DNA from: Dendrocalamus latiflorus
Taxonomy: Eukaryota; Streptophyta; Magnoliopsida; Poales; Poaceae
DNA: 64,000 bases
Assembly: GCA_017311315.1 (NCBI GenBank)
Contig: CM029664.1
Span: 46,902,510 to 46,966,509 of the forward strand
Direction: 5' to 3'
Position numbers and translations under genes: made by a program. Positions 20,669-32,549 of this stretch are shown here, in pieces (position 1 is the stretch's first letter; each line of letters begins with the position of its first letter). The notes beneath the pieces are model-generated. The model saw only the letters and a program-made list of their open reading frames with translations. It searched no databases and was not told where the DNA came from.

Positions 20669-23378
20669 ATGGCTCGTGCTGGACGTGAGTCGGAGTAGCG
20701 GTTCGCGCTGTTGGACGAGCACGTGGACCGCTCTCATCGCGCTTCCCGTCTAGTCCCGCCACCGGGGAGCACGGACGACCCGCCTCAGCTGGGAGTGGTC
20801 CGGACACGCACACCTCGCGTGGCCTGGGGACTCGACCCTCGTTGGAGCGCCAGGTTTGCACTACTCCAGCGTTTAGTGCGACAGTAAGTTCGTTCCGTGC
20901 TGACCTTCACTTTGTTTGCAGGCTGCGGGATGCCGGGCTACTCCCTCTTGCCCGGATGGTGCAGGCCACGGACGAGGATGGAGGCGCTGGCGGCGCTGGC
21001 GCCGCTGGCGGGGACGAGGGCGGGGACGAGGCGGGCGGGGAGCGATCACGACGCTTTCCGTTCGACCGTTCCCTGCTGACGGCTTTGGTGGACCGTTGGC
21101 GGCCCGAGACGCACACTTTCCACCTCCCATTCGGGGAGATGACGCCGACCTTGCAGGATGTGTCCCTGCTCCTTGGGCTTCCGATCGCGGGAGACGCTGC
21201 CTTCCTACCGGAGGCCCCGGCCCACTGGCGCGCTGACCTGCTCGCCAGATTCCAGGGTGTCGTTCCACCGGCCGATGACCACCACGTGTTCGGAGAGGAC
21301 CAGACCCATGGGCCGACACTGAGGTGGCTCAGACAGTACCGGGTACGTGGTATATAAAATCGATCGTGTCTTCGAAGCTCTTATTTGTGGTATTACGTAC
21401 TATGTGTTAATTTTTTTGCATTCAGGTGGAGCGCATGGTTCCGCAGGCAGACGATCAGCAGGTCTCGCGGCACCTGGAGGCGTACGTGCTGTGGTTGTTT
21501 GGTTGGGTGCTTTTCACCACCAGCCACGGCAACTCGGTGGATGCGCGCCTCATCGCTTATGCGAGGGCGATCGCTGACGGCGAGCCCCACCAGGTCAGCT
21601 GGGGATCGGCCGTACTTGCCGCGACGTACCGCGCGCTGTGCGATGCGTGCACGAGGGTCAAGGCAAACTCGATCCTCACGGGCTGTCCCCTTCTACTGCA
21701 GTTGTGGTCGTTCGAGCGCTTAAGCGTCGGACGACCTGTGCTTGACGACATGGGTCCGTACGGGCCCGAGATGTATCCAGGGGGAGGGGGAGACATCGAC
21801 CGGCCGACGATGGGTTCTATCTGGTGCCGGCGGCGAGTAAGTGTTATCACAGTCTACTATTTCTTTCGTACTGACGATCGTCAATCTAAACAACTTGTCT
21901 TTCTTGCAGGTACAGTTCGCGCACGTGCAGGTCACGCGGGCGTACCGGGTCTTTCTGGAGCAGCTCGACCGCATCACATCCGACGACGTGCGCTGGGAGC
22001 CGTACGCTGATACGGCAGTGCAGGCCCGTGCTCCTGCCGGTCTGTCCTCACTTTGCTGGCGTGACAGAGCTTTCTGGCTCACCCGCCGGAAGCTCGTGTA
22101 CCTTATCTACGTGGAGGACTACGCACCCCAGCGGGTGATGCGGCAGTTCGGGCTACGGCAGCCGGTTCCTGTACCAGTCGGACCATCGCTTCCGCGGCAC
22201 GTGCACGGGTGAGTGATCGTTTGTGGTAAATATGTACATACTTACTACTGTGTTCGCAAGTATCTCACATTACGTAATTGTTCTATATGCAGGCACAGCG
22301 CGAAGGGAGTGAAAAGAGGGACGGACTGGTCGTTGAAGATGCATCCCTGGGTCGAGCAGTGGGAGGGTGCGCTCGACGACCGCGTGGAGGAGGACCGCCC
22401 GTACGACAGCACGGAGTACGCGGAGTACCTTCGCTGGTACCAGCCACAAACCCGTACCAGGCTCGTATATGTGGTAGACCCGTCTGCCACACACGTCGCC
22501 GCTCCGACGGACACGTACCCCGCGCACTTCGCGCGTGACGCTCACCTCGCGGTACGTTAAATGTCATTTCAAAGATTCCCGAATGGTAATGTCGTTTCGA
22601 TAATCGACCATTTCATTTCATGTCTTTGTGTTCAGGCTGACGTCGGTTCTGTCCTATGTGCCGACTCCGGCACAGTACTTGAGAGGCTCACCAGTGGTGG
22701 GCAGCTGACCCATGACGAGGGCGTCAGCTTTGCGCGTCGGATGCACGATGGGTGTAGACGTATTGTTAGCCTACTGTCCTGCACGAGGCTACCGGCGGTC
22801 TCCACGCCCACCGCTCGTCCACCAGTGCCACCCCGACCAGCGTGGCACTACTCTGGTGCACCGACATGGACACGTCCTCCACCGCCTCACCCGGAGCAGC
22901 CAGGGGGTTCAGCCTGGGCAGGGCCTCCTACACCGGTTCACTTCACGCCTCCTACGCACACCCCTGTCTTTCCCACCTCGATGGCGCCAGCTACGGGTAC
23001 GCAGAGGTTCTTATATCGTGTTTATCCGAAGACGACATGCAACGAACTAACGTTATTAATATTGCAGGTACTTACCAGCAGCACGGCGTCTCCCCAGGCC
23101 CGGACGAAGTGGACCAGTTTTTCGCGTCTACACCGGAGTGGCCTGGACACTTCTCCGACGTAGCACCGGAGGTTATCTCTGGCAGTGCCCTCCCCGGTGC
23201 ACCAGAGAGCACACAGCCAGAGGTGCAGCTGACTCCACCAGCGCGGGGGCGGGATAGACACCCTCCTCCTCGTTTTACTTTTTCGGATCGTCCTAACCCG
23301 TTGCACCGGAGGAGGGCCAAGCGAGGCCGTATGGGAGGACGCGGGCGCGGTGACGGGGCACACCAGGGTGACCAGTGA
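20669..23378 (+). pseudogene. Plant mobile domain (PMD) protein, one in-frame stop
   Basis: Seven exons join in consistent phase with GT-AG introns of 38-93 bp: 20669-20883, 20922-21342, 21426-21836, 21910-22208, 22293-22551, 22636-22996 and 23068-23378 (759 codons with the terminator). Exons 1-4 hold the aminotransferase-like plant mobile domain: LDPRWSARFALLQRL, then LRDAGLLPLARMVQ, then FHLPFGEMTPTLQDVSLLLG with LPI. Later come LEAYVLWLFGWVLFTTSHGN, a DRPTMGSIW-type block and an FLEQLDRI segment. Exons 6-7 are Pro-rich and end in a basic RRRAKRGRMGGRGRG tail. The host PMD proteins MAIN and MAIL1 act in silencing and genome stability, and many PMD genes ride on transposons; this one sits inside a TIR element. 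A TAG at 20696-20698 (codon 10) is the only break seen. No other Met occurs in exon 1, so full-length translation would need an unseen start or readthrough. Confidence 0.85.
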
Positions 23379-23689
23379 GGCGTGTTGCAGATGCTATATA
23401 TGTTATGCATGTAATGAAAAAACATGCGGCATGTTACTCTCAGTTATATTATGAAGTTTATTTAAATTTACATAGTCTATCATCTCTCTCCCCACATATA
23501 AACTATCTCACTTAACAGTGTATGTATCGATCGTTTTCTACTCAATCTTTCATAAAAAAAAAATTTAAAAACTTTTTACATACCTACAATATACAATGAA
23601 CATAAACTTTTATTACAACTTCACCGTATTTTTTACCGGTTCAACGTTACAAAATTCACAAAATTTAAAACAATCACGGGGGCTACATG

Positions 23690-23809
23690 CAGTCGCCTAA
23701 CGGGATGGCGACTGCATGCTAGTCGCTTAACGGGATAGCGACTACCGTTAAGTCGCCGAACGGTAGAGCGACTTAATGTAGTCGCTCTACCGTGCAGCGA
23801 GATAAATTG
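23690..23809. repeat. Palindromic GTCGC motif array, right subterminal
   Basis: Repeats such as agtcgcctaacgggatggcg, agtcgcttaacgggatagcg and agtcgccgaacggtagagcg mirror the left array with altered centres. Confidence 0.78.
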
Positions 23810-23944
23810 TGTCGCGGTCTGGTTGGGCGAAAGTCTCCAGTCGCCCAACCATTAAGCGACTGGAGCCTATTTTTGCAAAAAATTTTCCCGCGGGTATATT
23901 TATGTAATTTCGAATAAAAAATGGATTATCCGTACAAAAATTCC
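23810..23944. repeat. Right terminal inverted repeat of the PMD element
   Basis: Inverse of 19611-19746, ending CCGTACAAAAATTCC directly before the right TSD copy. Confidence 0.92.
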
Positions 23945-23952
23945 TGCAGAAA

Positions 23953-24838
23953 GGACCTGGGTCCTGTGAAATTTATTCCCTATGGTGCCATGCACTGTGT
24001 ATATTTGGTGGTTGTGTGAATACTTATGCGAACGAACCAAATACCAATAAACTAATAATCTATTTAGAAAACACTGTTATGATAAACTATTTTAAAATGA
24101 CAACGAAGAAACTGTATCATTTATTTATTTTAAAAAAATCATAAGTAATAAGCTGAAAAGAACTAAGGTTATGAGTAGTAATCCATCACACGGATGGACT
24201 CGCCAAGGAACGTTGGTGCCGCGCCAACAGGCAGCCAGGAATGACTAATGAGGAATCCACCGTGAGTTATCTCAGGATCTCCATTGGCCTGGAAGCGTGA
24301 TTGCGTGTGAGAGGCCAAGCACGGGGTCGTCATCTCGATCGGCATCGCAACACCTGCAAATCAATGTCCCGGCCATCACATGCGTTGTTACAAGCAAAGA
24401 GATGGCCACCACCGACCTAGGACCGGCCAGAAGGCGAGTGGAATCGGAGTGGAGATACGCTGGTGTTGCCATTAACCAGTGGAAGGGAGTTTGCTAGGGA
24501 AGTCCTTATCCGCCGTTGATTCGGTGGATCCTACGCCAGACGGTTACACCTGTTCTTCGTAACGACTACGGGATCAGATCATCCGGCGCAACATCCACAT
24601 GCATGTTGCAAGGCCTGGTGTTGCGGTTAATCCTAGTTAATTGTTACCAGCCGTCGCCGGCAAACGGGCCTAGCCGAACTGCAATCGGTCGGCGAGGCCC
24701 TCCTGCCAGTGTTTGTCTGCGAAAGTTTCGTAAATCGGTAAACAAAATTGGCCTCACCGGCCGGTGACTGTTTGGAGAAGTTTCGTAAATCGGTACTAAA
24801 TGAAAATTGTTCATGCTCGTAGCGGTGCTCATTGATCT
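23953..24838. other. Noncoding, nothing recognised
   Basis: No supported exon or terminal-repeat element. A duplicated phrase gtttcgtaaatcggta occurs twice near 24723-24795. Confidence 0.5.
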
Positions 24839-25113
24839 TGTTAGAAATAGTTTTGACTTAGAGTTTAAAACGTCGTAGAGTCTATCTTTATGTGTAACTT
24901 AAATTAAAGTTATGTTCAACTTGAAGTCCGAATACATATACTAGTAGAAGATTATTAGCATATATATTAAGAAGCCTTGTAGCCAATTTTATAAGTAAGA
25001 GGAAAAAAGGAAAAACGGGAAAAAATAAGATAATAGAGAAATTCAGAAATTCTTCAGTGTTCTCTCAGTTTATTTGCGATGTGTGCGTTTTCTCCTGGAT
25101 TAAAATTTTAACA
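24839..25113 (+). repeat. LTR of a decayed copia-type retrotransposon
   Basis: A 275-bp segment begins TGTTAGAAATAG and ends AACA. Two bases later comes TGGTATTAGAGCC (25116-25128), which matches the initiator-Met tRNA primer-binding site used by copia elements. This arrangement marks it as the 5' LTR of a plus-strand element. The partner LTR was not found in the window. Confidence 0.72.
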
Positions 25114-25115
25114 AA

Positions 25116-25128
25116 TGGTATTAGAGCC
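25116..25128 (+). promoter_or_regulatory. tRNA-Met primer-binding site of copia remnant
   Basis: TGGTATTAGAGCC directly follows the LTR and is the usual copia primer-binding motif. Confidence 0.7.
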
Positions 25129-25372
25129 TAGGTGAGAACCGAATCGCTGAAAAAATCGTCTCGGCGATTCCGTTTCGCGCTCGTCTCACGAGACGCTCCC
25201 GGCGCACGGCACTCGGTCAGTCATGAAAGTCAAAGACGGGCAACAGAGAGCAGATCCAAGTCAGCAAAACAAGTCCAAAAGAAAAAAGAAAAAACAGCAC
25301 CGTTTTTTCTTCGTCCCCTCGGTTCAATAGCCGCTTCAAAGTAGCCCGATTTCTTGATCTGTGCTCAAGATC

Positions 25373-26005
25373 ATGTCGCGTTCTTCGGAAAGTGGTGTCA
25401 CTAGTGACGAGGCATCATCTAGTATGATGGCGAAAGAGTCTGTGATACATAATTATCAAAGACAATATATGTATATGCTGGTGCAATGTAAATGGCTAGT
25501 TTGAAAATATTTCGACGAGATCTACAACTTTATAGTTAAGGCGAACCCCAAATTCCGAATGGAAGATAAATTTTTTTGGCAAAAACAGAAACTAATAACT
25601 TGCAACACAAATTTAGGGCTAAAGATGGTTAATTTTAGAGCTCTTAGAGGACAACTGGCATAGGCATGTCATTTTTTTGGATCGAGCTCATCATTAGCTT
25701 TCTAATGAGTGTCACAGCTCATCATTAGCTCATCATGCATTTCAAACATTGCTAACTATATCCGTGTGTCACAGCTGAAGGAGCGTTGTTACTTCTTTCT
25801 ATGGATTGACCACCCGGACAAGAATTATGAGGCATTCATTAGATAGAAATACATGTTGAACTAATCAATTGCGCTTGAAGCGTTCACCTATTGGAAACCT
25901 CCCTTAGCCGGTAGCGAGAAAGGGAAAGAAAATGGACCAATGGATGGCCCTTCCGAACCGCACAACCATGAGGGCCATGTTACATCGACGAGGTATGATG
26001 ACTAT
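25373..26005 (+). pseudogene. Retrotransposon internal-region remnant
   Basis: An ATG at 25373 opens a short frame (MSRSSESGVTSDEASSS and onward) at the position where gag should start, but it closes within about 45 codons. Further on, short coding-like stretches such as CYFFLWIDHPDKNYEAFIR recall zinc-finger (GRF-like) segments of plant transposon proteins, interrupted by stops. The solo LTR inserts at 26006, and similar debris (CRCSVHAKYGLVSVG) resumes at 29687, so the two sides were probably contiguous before that insertion. The family is not certain. Confidence 0.4.
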
Positions 26006-29000
26006 TGTCGGACCCCAAGTTTACTAACCTGGAACCCTCTGTGATAACACAGCATTATTCTCTGGATCAGTAGATAATGCTCACAGATACAATGCTGCAT
26101 CATTTCATACACGACAAAACCATACATTACAATACCAGAGTTCAAATAGACCGCGTCAGGTCGAGATTACAATAGGGCCGTCAGGCCAAATGTCTTACAT
26201 CATATAAAGAGCGGAAGCGGAAGCGTACATAAGCGTAGGGGCACAACTCGCCACAGGCAAACGACTGGGTCAACCTGAGTACTACCGCTATTAATCAGGG
26301 ACCTGACTAATAACGGATGCACCCACCAAAACTAGCCTGGTCAACTGGGCTGAGGCGAGAGGCAAGACTACCGAAGCCTATTCTAATATTCACCATCTTC
26401 ATTGCCTTCAGCGTCCTGATCCTCGTGGTAGACATAGTGCTCTTGATTCACAGCTTCTGAAAGGGGGGTTAGGAGCGAGAATGAGCACAAACAACCGTGC
26501 TCCGCGAGCCAACACACAAAATGCATATAATTATAGATGCAAGGCTAAACAAGGATGGCTCGGGTTCTTTTATTTGCTTAAAGCGGCTTTTGGAATAATC
26601 ATATTTAAAATTCCTATGACTTAGCATTTTACAAAACATGCCTTAAGGAGTTTGAAATTGTGCAGTAATTATAGCGGGGTAGGTTCCATCCACCAATTTC
26701 ATGGTTCCATCCACCAATGCTAAATTTTGAGCAGCAGGTTACTTCCACCTTATTACCAACACTAGAGTACATCCCTCCAGGAAAAATTACCAAACTCAGG
26801 TTACATCCCCCTGATAGTTGTCTTATTCCCAACCTCAAAGGTTTTGAAATAGAATTAACTCGAGTGAGTTCCCATGTCCGCCCTTGACCGTGGGCACGAC
26901 TATTCGAACAGTTTTACACTCTGCAGAGGTTGTACACTTTCACCATAAGAGATGAATTATCCTAATAGCCAACATGCTTCATTAGGCATGAGACCCAGAT
27001 AATTTATCACAAAGCCTTTACCTTACTCCGATCTAGCCAGACACCACCCGCTGAGGTTTCACCGCTGAAGGGTTACATCCACCACAGTCAGAAGCCCCCT
27101 CTGGCGCCGTGTGAGTACAGTAAATCCCCGTGCCTCACTGTGAGTAACCAGTACACCCTGGCACCCACTTACCACTGGTGACATCTGAACTAAACCTTTG
27201 CAAGTTAATTAGCTAGGTCGTACCCATTATAGACTTGTGGTTGCACTGTTTTACACCGGGAGGTCATCACAAGATTCAGTCCTTAATCTGTCCAGGCGGT
27301 TCTTACCACAAACCACGGGTTCTCGTGCTACTTCTGCACCAACCACTCTTACCACCCGCTCAGACAGGTTTAGCAGATTTTTAGGGTTTTGAGATGCATA
27401 TCACAATTTTAACATAAATACTCAGTCACGTACATCCCATGACTGTCCCAAAACTAGTTTTTCATGAGTAAAGAATGATTATCAGGGCCACTAGTGCCCT
27501 GGACTTGACATGACCAGCATGGCAGTAATATGACTTATAACTACCATAGTTATCATAACATCTAGGGCAACAATGGTCAGGTGATTCAATATTACTGATG
27601 GGTATCTTATTAGGAGGTAGACATATGGATGTTAACTACCTTAAGAGTGACATACGTTTGGGTATAAAGTAAAGCATGCAGATTTTCATAATTTAAATGA
27701 ACATAGTTTCACATAAAATATAGGCGCAAAATGATCAAAGTGTTGACTCGCCTGGTTTGAGAGCTTGAGGGTCTTGTGCTGCTTCGAATTGGGGCTCGCT
27801 CGCCTCCTCGAACTCTACTCGGGAGATCGAACCGGAAAAATAACACAAAAGAACAAAAGCAAATCAATACCAAATAAAATAACAAAAATTCAAATCAACT
27901 CAAAACAGAACCAAAACAGAACCATTAGACAGGTCTTGATTTTAGAAAATTTTAGAAGTTGGTTTCGTTAAATTTGGAGTTATGGTTATAAAGTTATGGC
28001 TTTTCAAAGTTTCTTTTCCTGGAAAATCCAGAAAATAAGAAGGGGGAGAGAGAGAGCTGTGCCGCTGACGAGTGGGGCCCGAGGGGGAGTGAGCTGCGCT
28101 CGGGTAGACACTGCAGCCCGTAGCTGGCAGGTGGGTCATTAATACAACGCTTTTACCCCTTTAAGTGCCGGCTTAGGATAATGGTGGGTTTGGGCAGCAC
28201 TTAATGAGCTTAGCTCCCTCTGCTCTGGTTCGTCCCGGCCGCGTGGGAGGCCGAGCCGGCCGGCGGCGGTGAGGGCACGGAGGCGCGGCGACTCCGACCA
28301 AAACAGGTCGCTTGACCCAGTGAGCGCCTTGGGGAAGAGGAAATTTACCCGGTTTGGCCGGATTGGCGGCCGGCGGCGAGCTAGGCGGCGGCCGCAACAG
28401 GGGAGTTGGGCGCCGGCGCCTCGGGCCGTGGGAACTCGATTCCTCAACATGGGAGCATCTCGGGCCGTCATGGAGCTCACCTGGGGTGTTGGCTGGGGCC
28501 GAGATGGAGCAGGGTGGGCCGGCGGCGGAGGCGTGCTCGGCGGGAAAGAGGGAGACGGCGGCGGCTCGTGAGGAAGGGCGGCGGGGTCCGGCGAGGTGGG
28601 GGCCGTGTTCCCGGGGTCCAAGAGGTGCTCCACGCGCGGTGAATTGACCTTTGGCGCGGCGGTTCTTCGGCGGGGCAGATGCCGGAATTGGGGGGGAGAA
28701 GTCGTCGCCGGCGGCCCGCGGGGCACGAAAGAGCAATTAGACGGGGGAGATGGGAGAGGGGGCAGAGGTGAGCGCGGGAAGGGTGTCCGAAGGTCCTGGG
28801 GGCAACCGGTGGTGCTCGGCTGCGGGTTCTCCCGGAGGCGTGCACACGGCAGGGGGGCGGTGAGTGAAGATCTCGGCGGCGCTTTGGGGGAAGGGCGGTG
28901 CAGCGGCTTCAGCGCTCTTTAAATAGGCCGGGGAGATGAGGAAGACACCGAAGGGGGACAAGGCGGCGTGGCGCCGTGCGCACGGCGGCGTGTTGCAGGC

Positions 29001-29686
29001 AAGCGGGGGCGTCAGAGCCGTGCGGTCACAGTGCGAGCGAGGCGACCGGGCGTACCACGGTGGCGCAGCAAAAACGACGAGCGACGTGCACGGCAACGCA
29101 TCACGGAAACTGAGGCCGGGGAGGCGTGCCCAGGGCGCTGCCATTGTCGGGCGCTGAAGGCGAGGCGGGGCTTTCGTCGCGTGGCATTCAATAGCCGGCG
29201 TAGGTTGGTGGAGGAAGGCGACGAGCTGCGGCAGGGCAGAGAGGGGAGGAGGAGCTCGCGGTGTGAACGGGGGGAAGAGAGTGCTGCCGCCAGGGAGATG
29301 AGGGGAAAGAAGGGAAGAAGATGGCCGGTTGAGATGAAATGGAGAAATGGATGGGCGGCCAGGATTAACCGAGGGGTTTTCATTTTATTAACAAAACCAT
29401 TTTCTCTCTTTTCTCCTCTTCTTTTAAAATATTAAACACAAATTTGTTGTCTAACTTTTGAAGATGATTTCAGATTCTAGAATTTAAAAAAAATTACCTT
29501 GAATAGCCTCTTTGGAGATAAAACAAGGATTTTCATTTTTTAAATATTGTTTTTTGCATTTTTGCAAGTTTTATTTTTGGAGATCACAAGAACAACAAAT
29601 CTAAGAATAAAGGCTTTTTAATTTTTATTAACATAGCTTGAATTTTACATAGATACAAGGTTTTGAAATTGGGGTGTTACAACTAT
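26001..29686 (-). mobile_element. Solo LTR, ~3.7 kb, with ACTAT target duplication
   Basis: The LTR spans 26006-29681 and is bounded by TG...CA (plus strand TGTCGGACCCC...GGGGTGTTACA). It is flanked by a perfect 5-bp TSD ACTAT (26001-26005 and 29682-29686). Read on the minus strand it starts TGTAACACCCC, a common Gypsy LTR start, and has a TATTTAAA box at 28926-28919, supporting minus orientation. No internal region or second LTR is present, so it is a solo LTR left by unequal recombination. The GC-rich part (28170-29350) yields long open frames on both strands that look compositional. Assignment to a large-LTR rice Gypsy family (RIRE3/RIRE8 style) is a guess. Confidence 0.85.
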
Positions 29687-31688
29687 CTACTAGAAATCAT
29701 ACATTGCCGCTGCAGTGTACATGCTAAGTACGGACTTGTCAGTGTAGGAAATCAGGATGGCTACGTCTGCGGGTACACCATGACATGGTCGTATGTGAGT
29801 CTTCTATTGAGATTTTTATTCTACCTCTTTCGTCTTTCGAGAATATGGACCTTATCACATACGTGCTTGCGGTTGTTGCTAGGTAGAAGGAGCACGAGCA
29901 TGAAGAGAAGAGGACAAAGAAAGAATACATGGAGCATATGAGAAAGATACGCAAAGACTGCCTTGAAAGAGCATAGGAGAGCCTGCAGGGAGAAGTAGAA
30001 CGTATGCCCACATGTCTGACTTGATTTTTATCTGCCAAGTATTATTCTTTTCAAAAGACGTATTTGTGTGGTACTTGTAGTCCGGATCCATGGTTCGTGC
30101 ATATTGCCATTTATACTAGAGGAATAGCGAGAAAAATATATGCATCTAACCAAACTTTGCGCAATATATAAAAACTGGGGCATCAAACCTATTGCGCACC
30201 CGCGCCTGGGCATCGCAGCAAGTTCTACAACGGTAGGGAAGTGCGACAGGTCAGTCGGGCCCACCGCTTGCCATGCTCGCTCGTCTCATTTGCTCTAATA
30301 TGGGCGGTTGGGCCTTTTCGGCATAGATCTTAATGTTCTCTTTGACAACCAGTAGAGATTTTGGGCCACCTCGTTACGTCCATCGAATCTTGTCGAGCCA
30401 CTTTGCACATAATTCTTAACATCTCGTTGGGTCTATGCTAGGCCCGCGGAGATCTGCTTTTTTCCATTTTTCTTTTTCTAGCCCACTTATATAAGTGCAG
30501 TAGAGTTGAAACCGGGCCGGATACGGGCATATACAAAGGTGGACCTAGGATGAAAATTAAGTGTGGGCATAAATGATTTGGGCTTGAATTTCTGCTTTTT
30601 TTAAGCAATTCTAGGCCCAATAATAGCAATTTTGTTGGGCTAGTAGGGCACAAATGATGAAATTTTAACTGATATAGGAACGGGCAAAAAATTGAGTGGG
30701 GCCTATGCCCCCACTGGGCCTTTACTAGGTCTACCCCGGGCGTATATTGCTCATCCTATATCCTAACTCATATTTTCCCTTGATACGAGTAGACTGAATA
30801 TGAATTCGAAGTATTCGGGATATGGACATGGGGGATATGTGACGGATTCGGATCAGATAGATAAAATAGTTGAATAGTACACATTTGTGCATACACAAGA
30901 AGGAATACACGTTGAACCATACCACCATAGCTTCAACTTTTTAACACGAGTACATATATAAGTTTCACATGTACACACCACCACATCAACATAATTGCAT
31001 AGCACGCTACAGCATAAGGTGTAACAACCTCAATTTTTAAATTCCAGCTTAAAACAATTATTTTAACCATAATTGAATTTTGGAGTCATTTCCTAATATT
31101 TCCTTAAGTGATAAAAGCTTTTCATATTTTCCTAGAGACTAAAAGCATTCTTACATAATTAATAAAACATTTTCAAAGTATAAAAATATTTTATTTTGGT
31201 TCTAATATTCTAAAATACCTTCTTGAATATTTTAGTGTCTTTTGCTTTTTTTTTCAAAGCCCAAAAACCTTTTCTAGAATTCTTCTTTTTTTCCCCTACG
31301 ATATGGAAAATTATCTGGCTTAATACAGGAAAAATTCTGACCCGGTGGATAGTAGTCACTTCAGATTCGGCTCAGGATCCAACTGGATAGTAAAATAGCT
31401 TCCCAAATTTAATCCCAACTAGTCTGGCTCCGGCACTGGATTAGGCGGGAACTATCCATCCAGATTTCACCCCTAAAATGCAGGGTGCTCTTTCCGCTCT
31501 CAAAAAAGTTGGTGCTCCACTGTTCCTACGCAAAATTGAACGTAGGGAAAACTTGTTTTTGCTACAATGGCTAGACTGAATTCCATTTTTTTTTCCATTG
31601 AGTATCGCACTGACATGGAGGCCCAAACCCCACCTGTGACTCTGTTGAGTGAGATAGCCAGATGGCAAAAACGATACGAGGGCACCAC
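29687..31688. other. Transposon debris and noncoding sequence
   Basis: Up to about 30000 there is coding-like debris continuing the remnant left of the solo LTR (a CRCSVHAKYGL segment, then Lys/Glu-rich EKRTKKEYMEHMRK). A possible small element with GGTGGACCTAG / CTAGGTCTACC ends covers about 30540-30738. At 31019 a TGTAACAACCTCAATTTTT start resembles an LTR end but has no partner. Confidence 0.35.
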
Positions 31689-31691
31689 TTA

Positions 31692-31967
31692 AGGCATCTG
31701 TAGTGTATGAAAAGAGGAGGTCTTAAGTCACCTTAAGGTCAACCTTATACATTACAGGGGTGACCTTAAGCAGACCCTAAGCAAAAAAAGCTTAAGGCTG
31801 GTCCTCAAGCTAAAGACCTGGCCATAAGCATTAAAATATAATTTTTGTTTATCTGCCAAGTGGGACCGTCTTAAGACCACTTGGGTTATATACACTAGGG
31901 AGTTAGTCTTAAGGTTTAGATGGGACCCACCTTAAGACCCTTTGGGTTATATACACTACATATGCCC
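31692..31967. mobile_element. PIF/Harbinger-type (Tourist-like) MITE
   Basis: The ends AGGCATCTGTAGTGTAT and (inverse) GGGCATATGTAGTGTAT bound a 276-bp element flanked by TTA (31689-31691 and 31968-31970). The interior has several CCTTAAG / CTTAAGG motifs and no coding capacity. Confidence 0.82.
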
Positions 31968-31970
31968 TTA

Positions 31971-32307
31971 GATGCAAAAACGAATTTACCCCCATAGAAG
32001 ATAAAATCAAGCATGGGAAACCAGCGTGCTAACCTCCGTTTAGAACACGATAGTTTTTTCTTCTCAATTCATGTAGAGAATGAAAATGATTTTGTTTCTT
32101 GTGAAACTCCTGCGTCGCGAGGAGCGGCGTTTAAATAGACGTAACCGTTTGGCCATTTTGCTTGCCAAACACTGCTACGCCCGTGTAGAGCAGCGCAGCA
32201 GGGGACACGCATGAAAAATCAAACCAAACCCTTTCGAATAATGGAGTGGAACACACTCGAGCGCAGCCACATGCCTCCTCATGATGCCCCCCAGCCCAGC
32301 TCACCAC
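31971..32307. other. Noncoding, nothing recognised
   Basis: Short spacer between the MITE and the copia element. Confidence 0.5.
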
Positions 32308-32549
32308 TGAAAAAGGTCAGAGAAGCAATTGGATTTGGTGGAAACGCCGTGACCTTCTCCTGGCCGGCGGTTGCATGTTACACAGGCAAGGAAAATCCCC
32401 TCACATGGAGATTACAAGGTGTACACGGTACAGGTTTTAGATGGCTAGATTAAGATGTTACAACAGTAGAATCTAACCTACCATACACATGTACAACAAT
32501 TACCAAATATAGCCACCATATCCTATACAGTGCACATGATGAGATTACA
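32308..32549 (-). repeat. 3' LTR of the deleted copia element
   Basis: 242 bp, TG...CA on the plus strand, fused directly to the truncated integrase frame with no polypurine tract between. Confidence 0.88.

Larger units (their letters stand above)
19603..23952. mobile_element. TIR transposon carrying a PMD gene (Mutator-like)
   Basis: The element proper is 19611-23944 (4334 bp), flanked by the exact 8-bp direct repeat TGCAGAAA (19603-19610, 23945-23952). The two ends are long, nearly identical inverted repeats of about 135 bp starting GGAATTTTTTGTACGG. Inside are, in order, palindromic GTCGCC motifs, a 27-bp AT-rich tandem array, a seven-exon plant-mobile-domain gene, and more palindromic motifs. 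No transposase is recognisable. Long TIRs favour a Mutator-like origin; the TSD could also be read as 9 bp (TGCAGAAAG) if one end is offset by a base. An 8-bp TSD alone would also fit hAT, but such long TIRs would not. Confidence 0.85.

Noticed and set aside
28139..28736. Long minus-strand open frames (about 190 codons)
   Set aside because: They lie inside the solo LTR in GC-rich sequence open in several frames on both strands, with low-complexity Pro/Arg/Ala composition and no domain.
29687..30000. Functional zinc-finger gene
   Set aside because: Only short motif-like stretches remain, broken by stops, and the region was split by the solo LTR.
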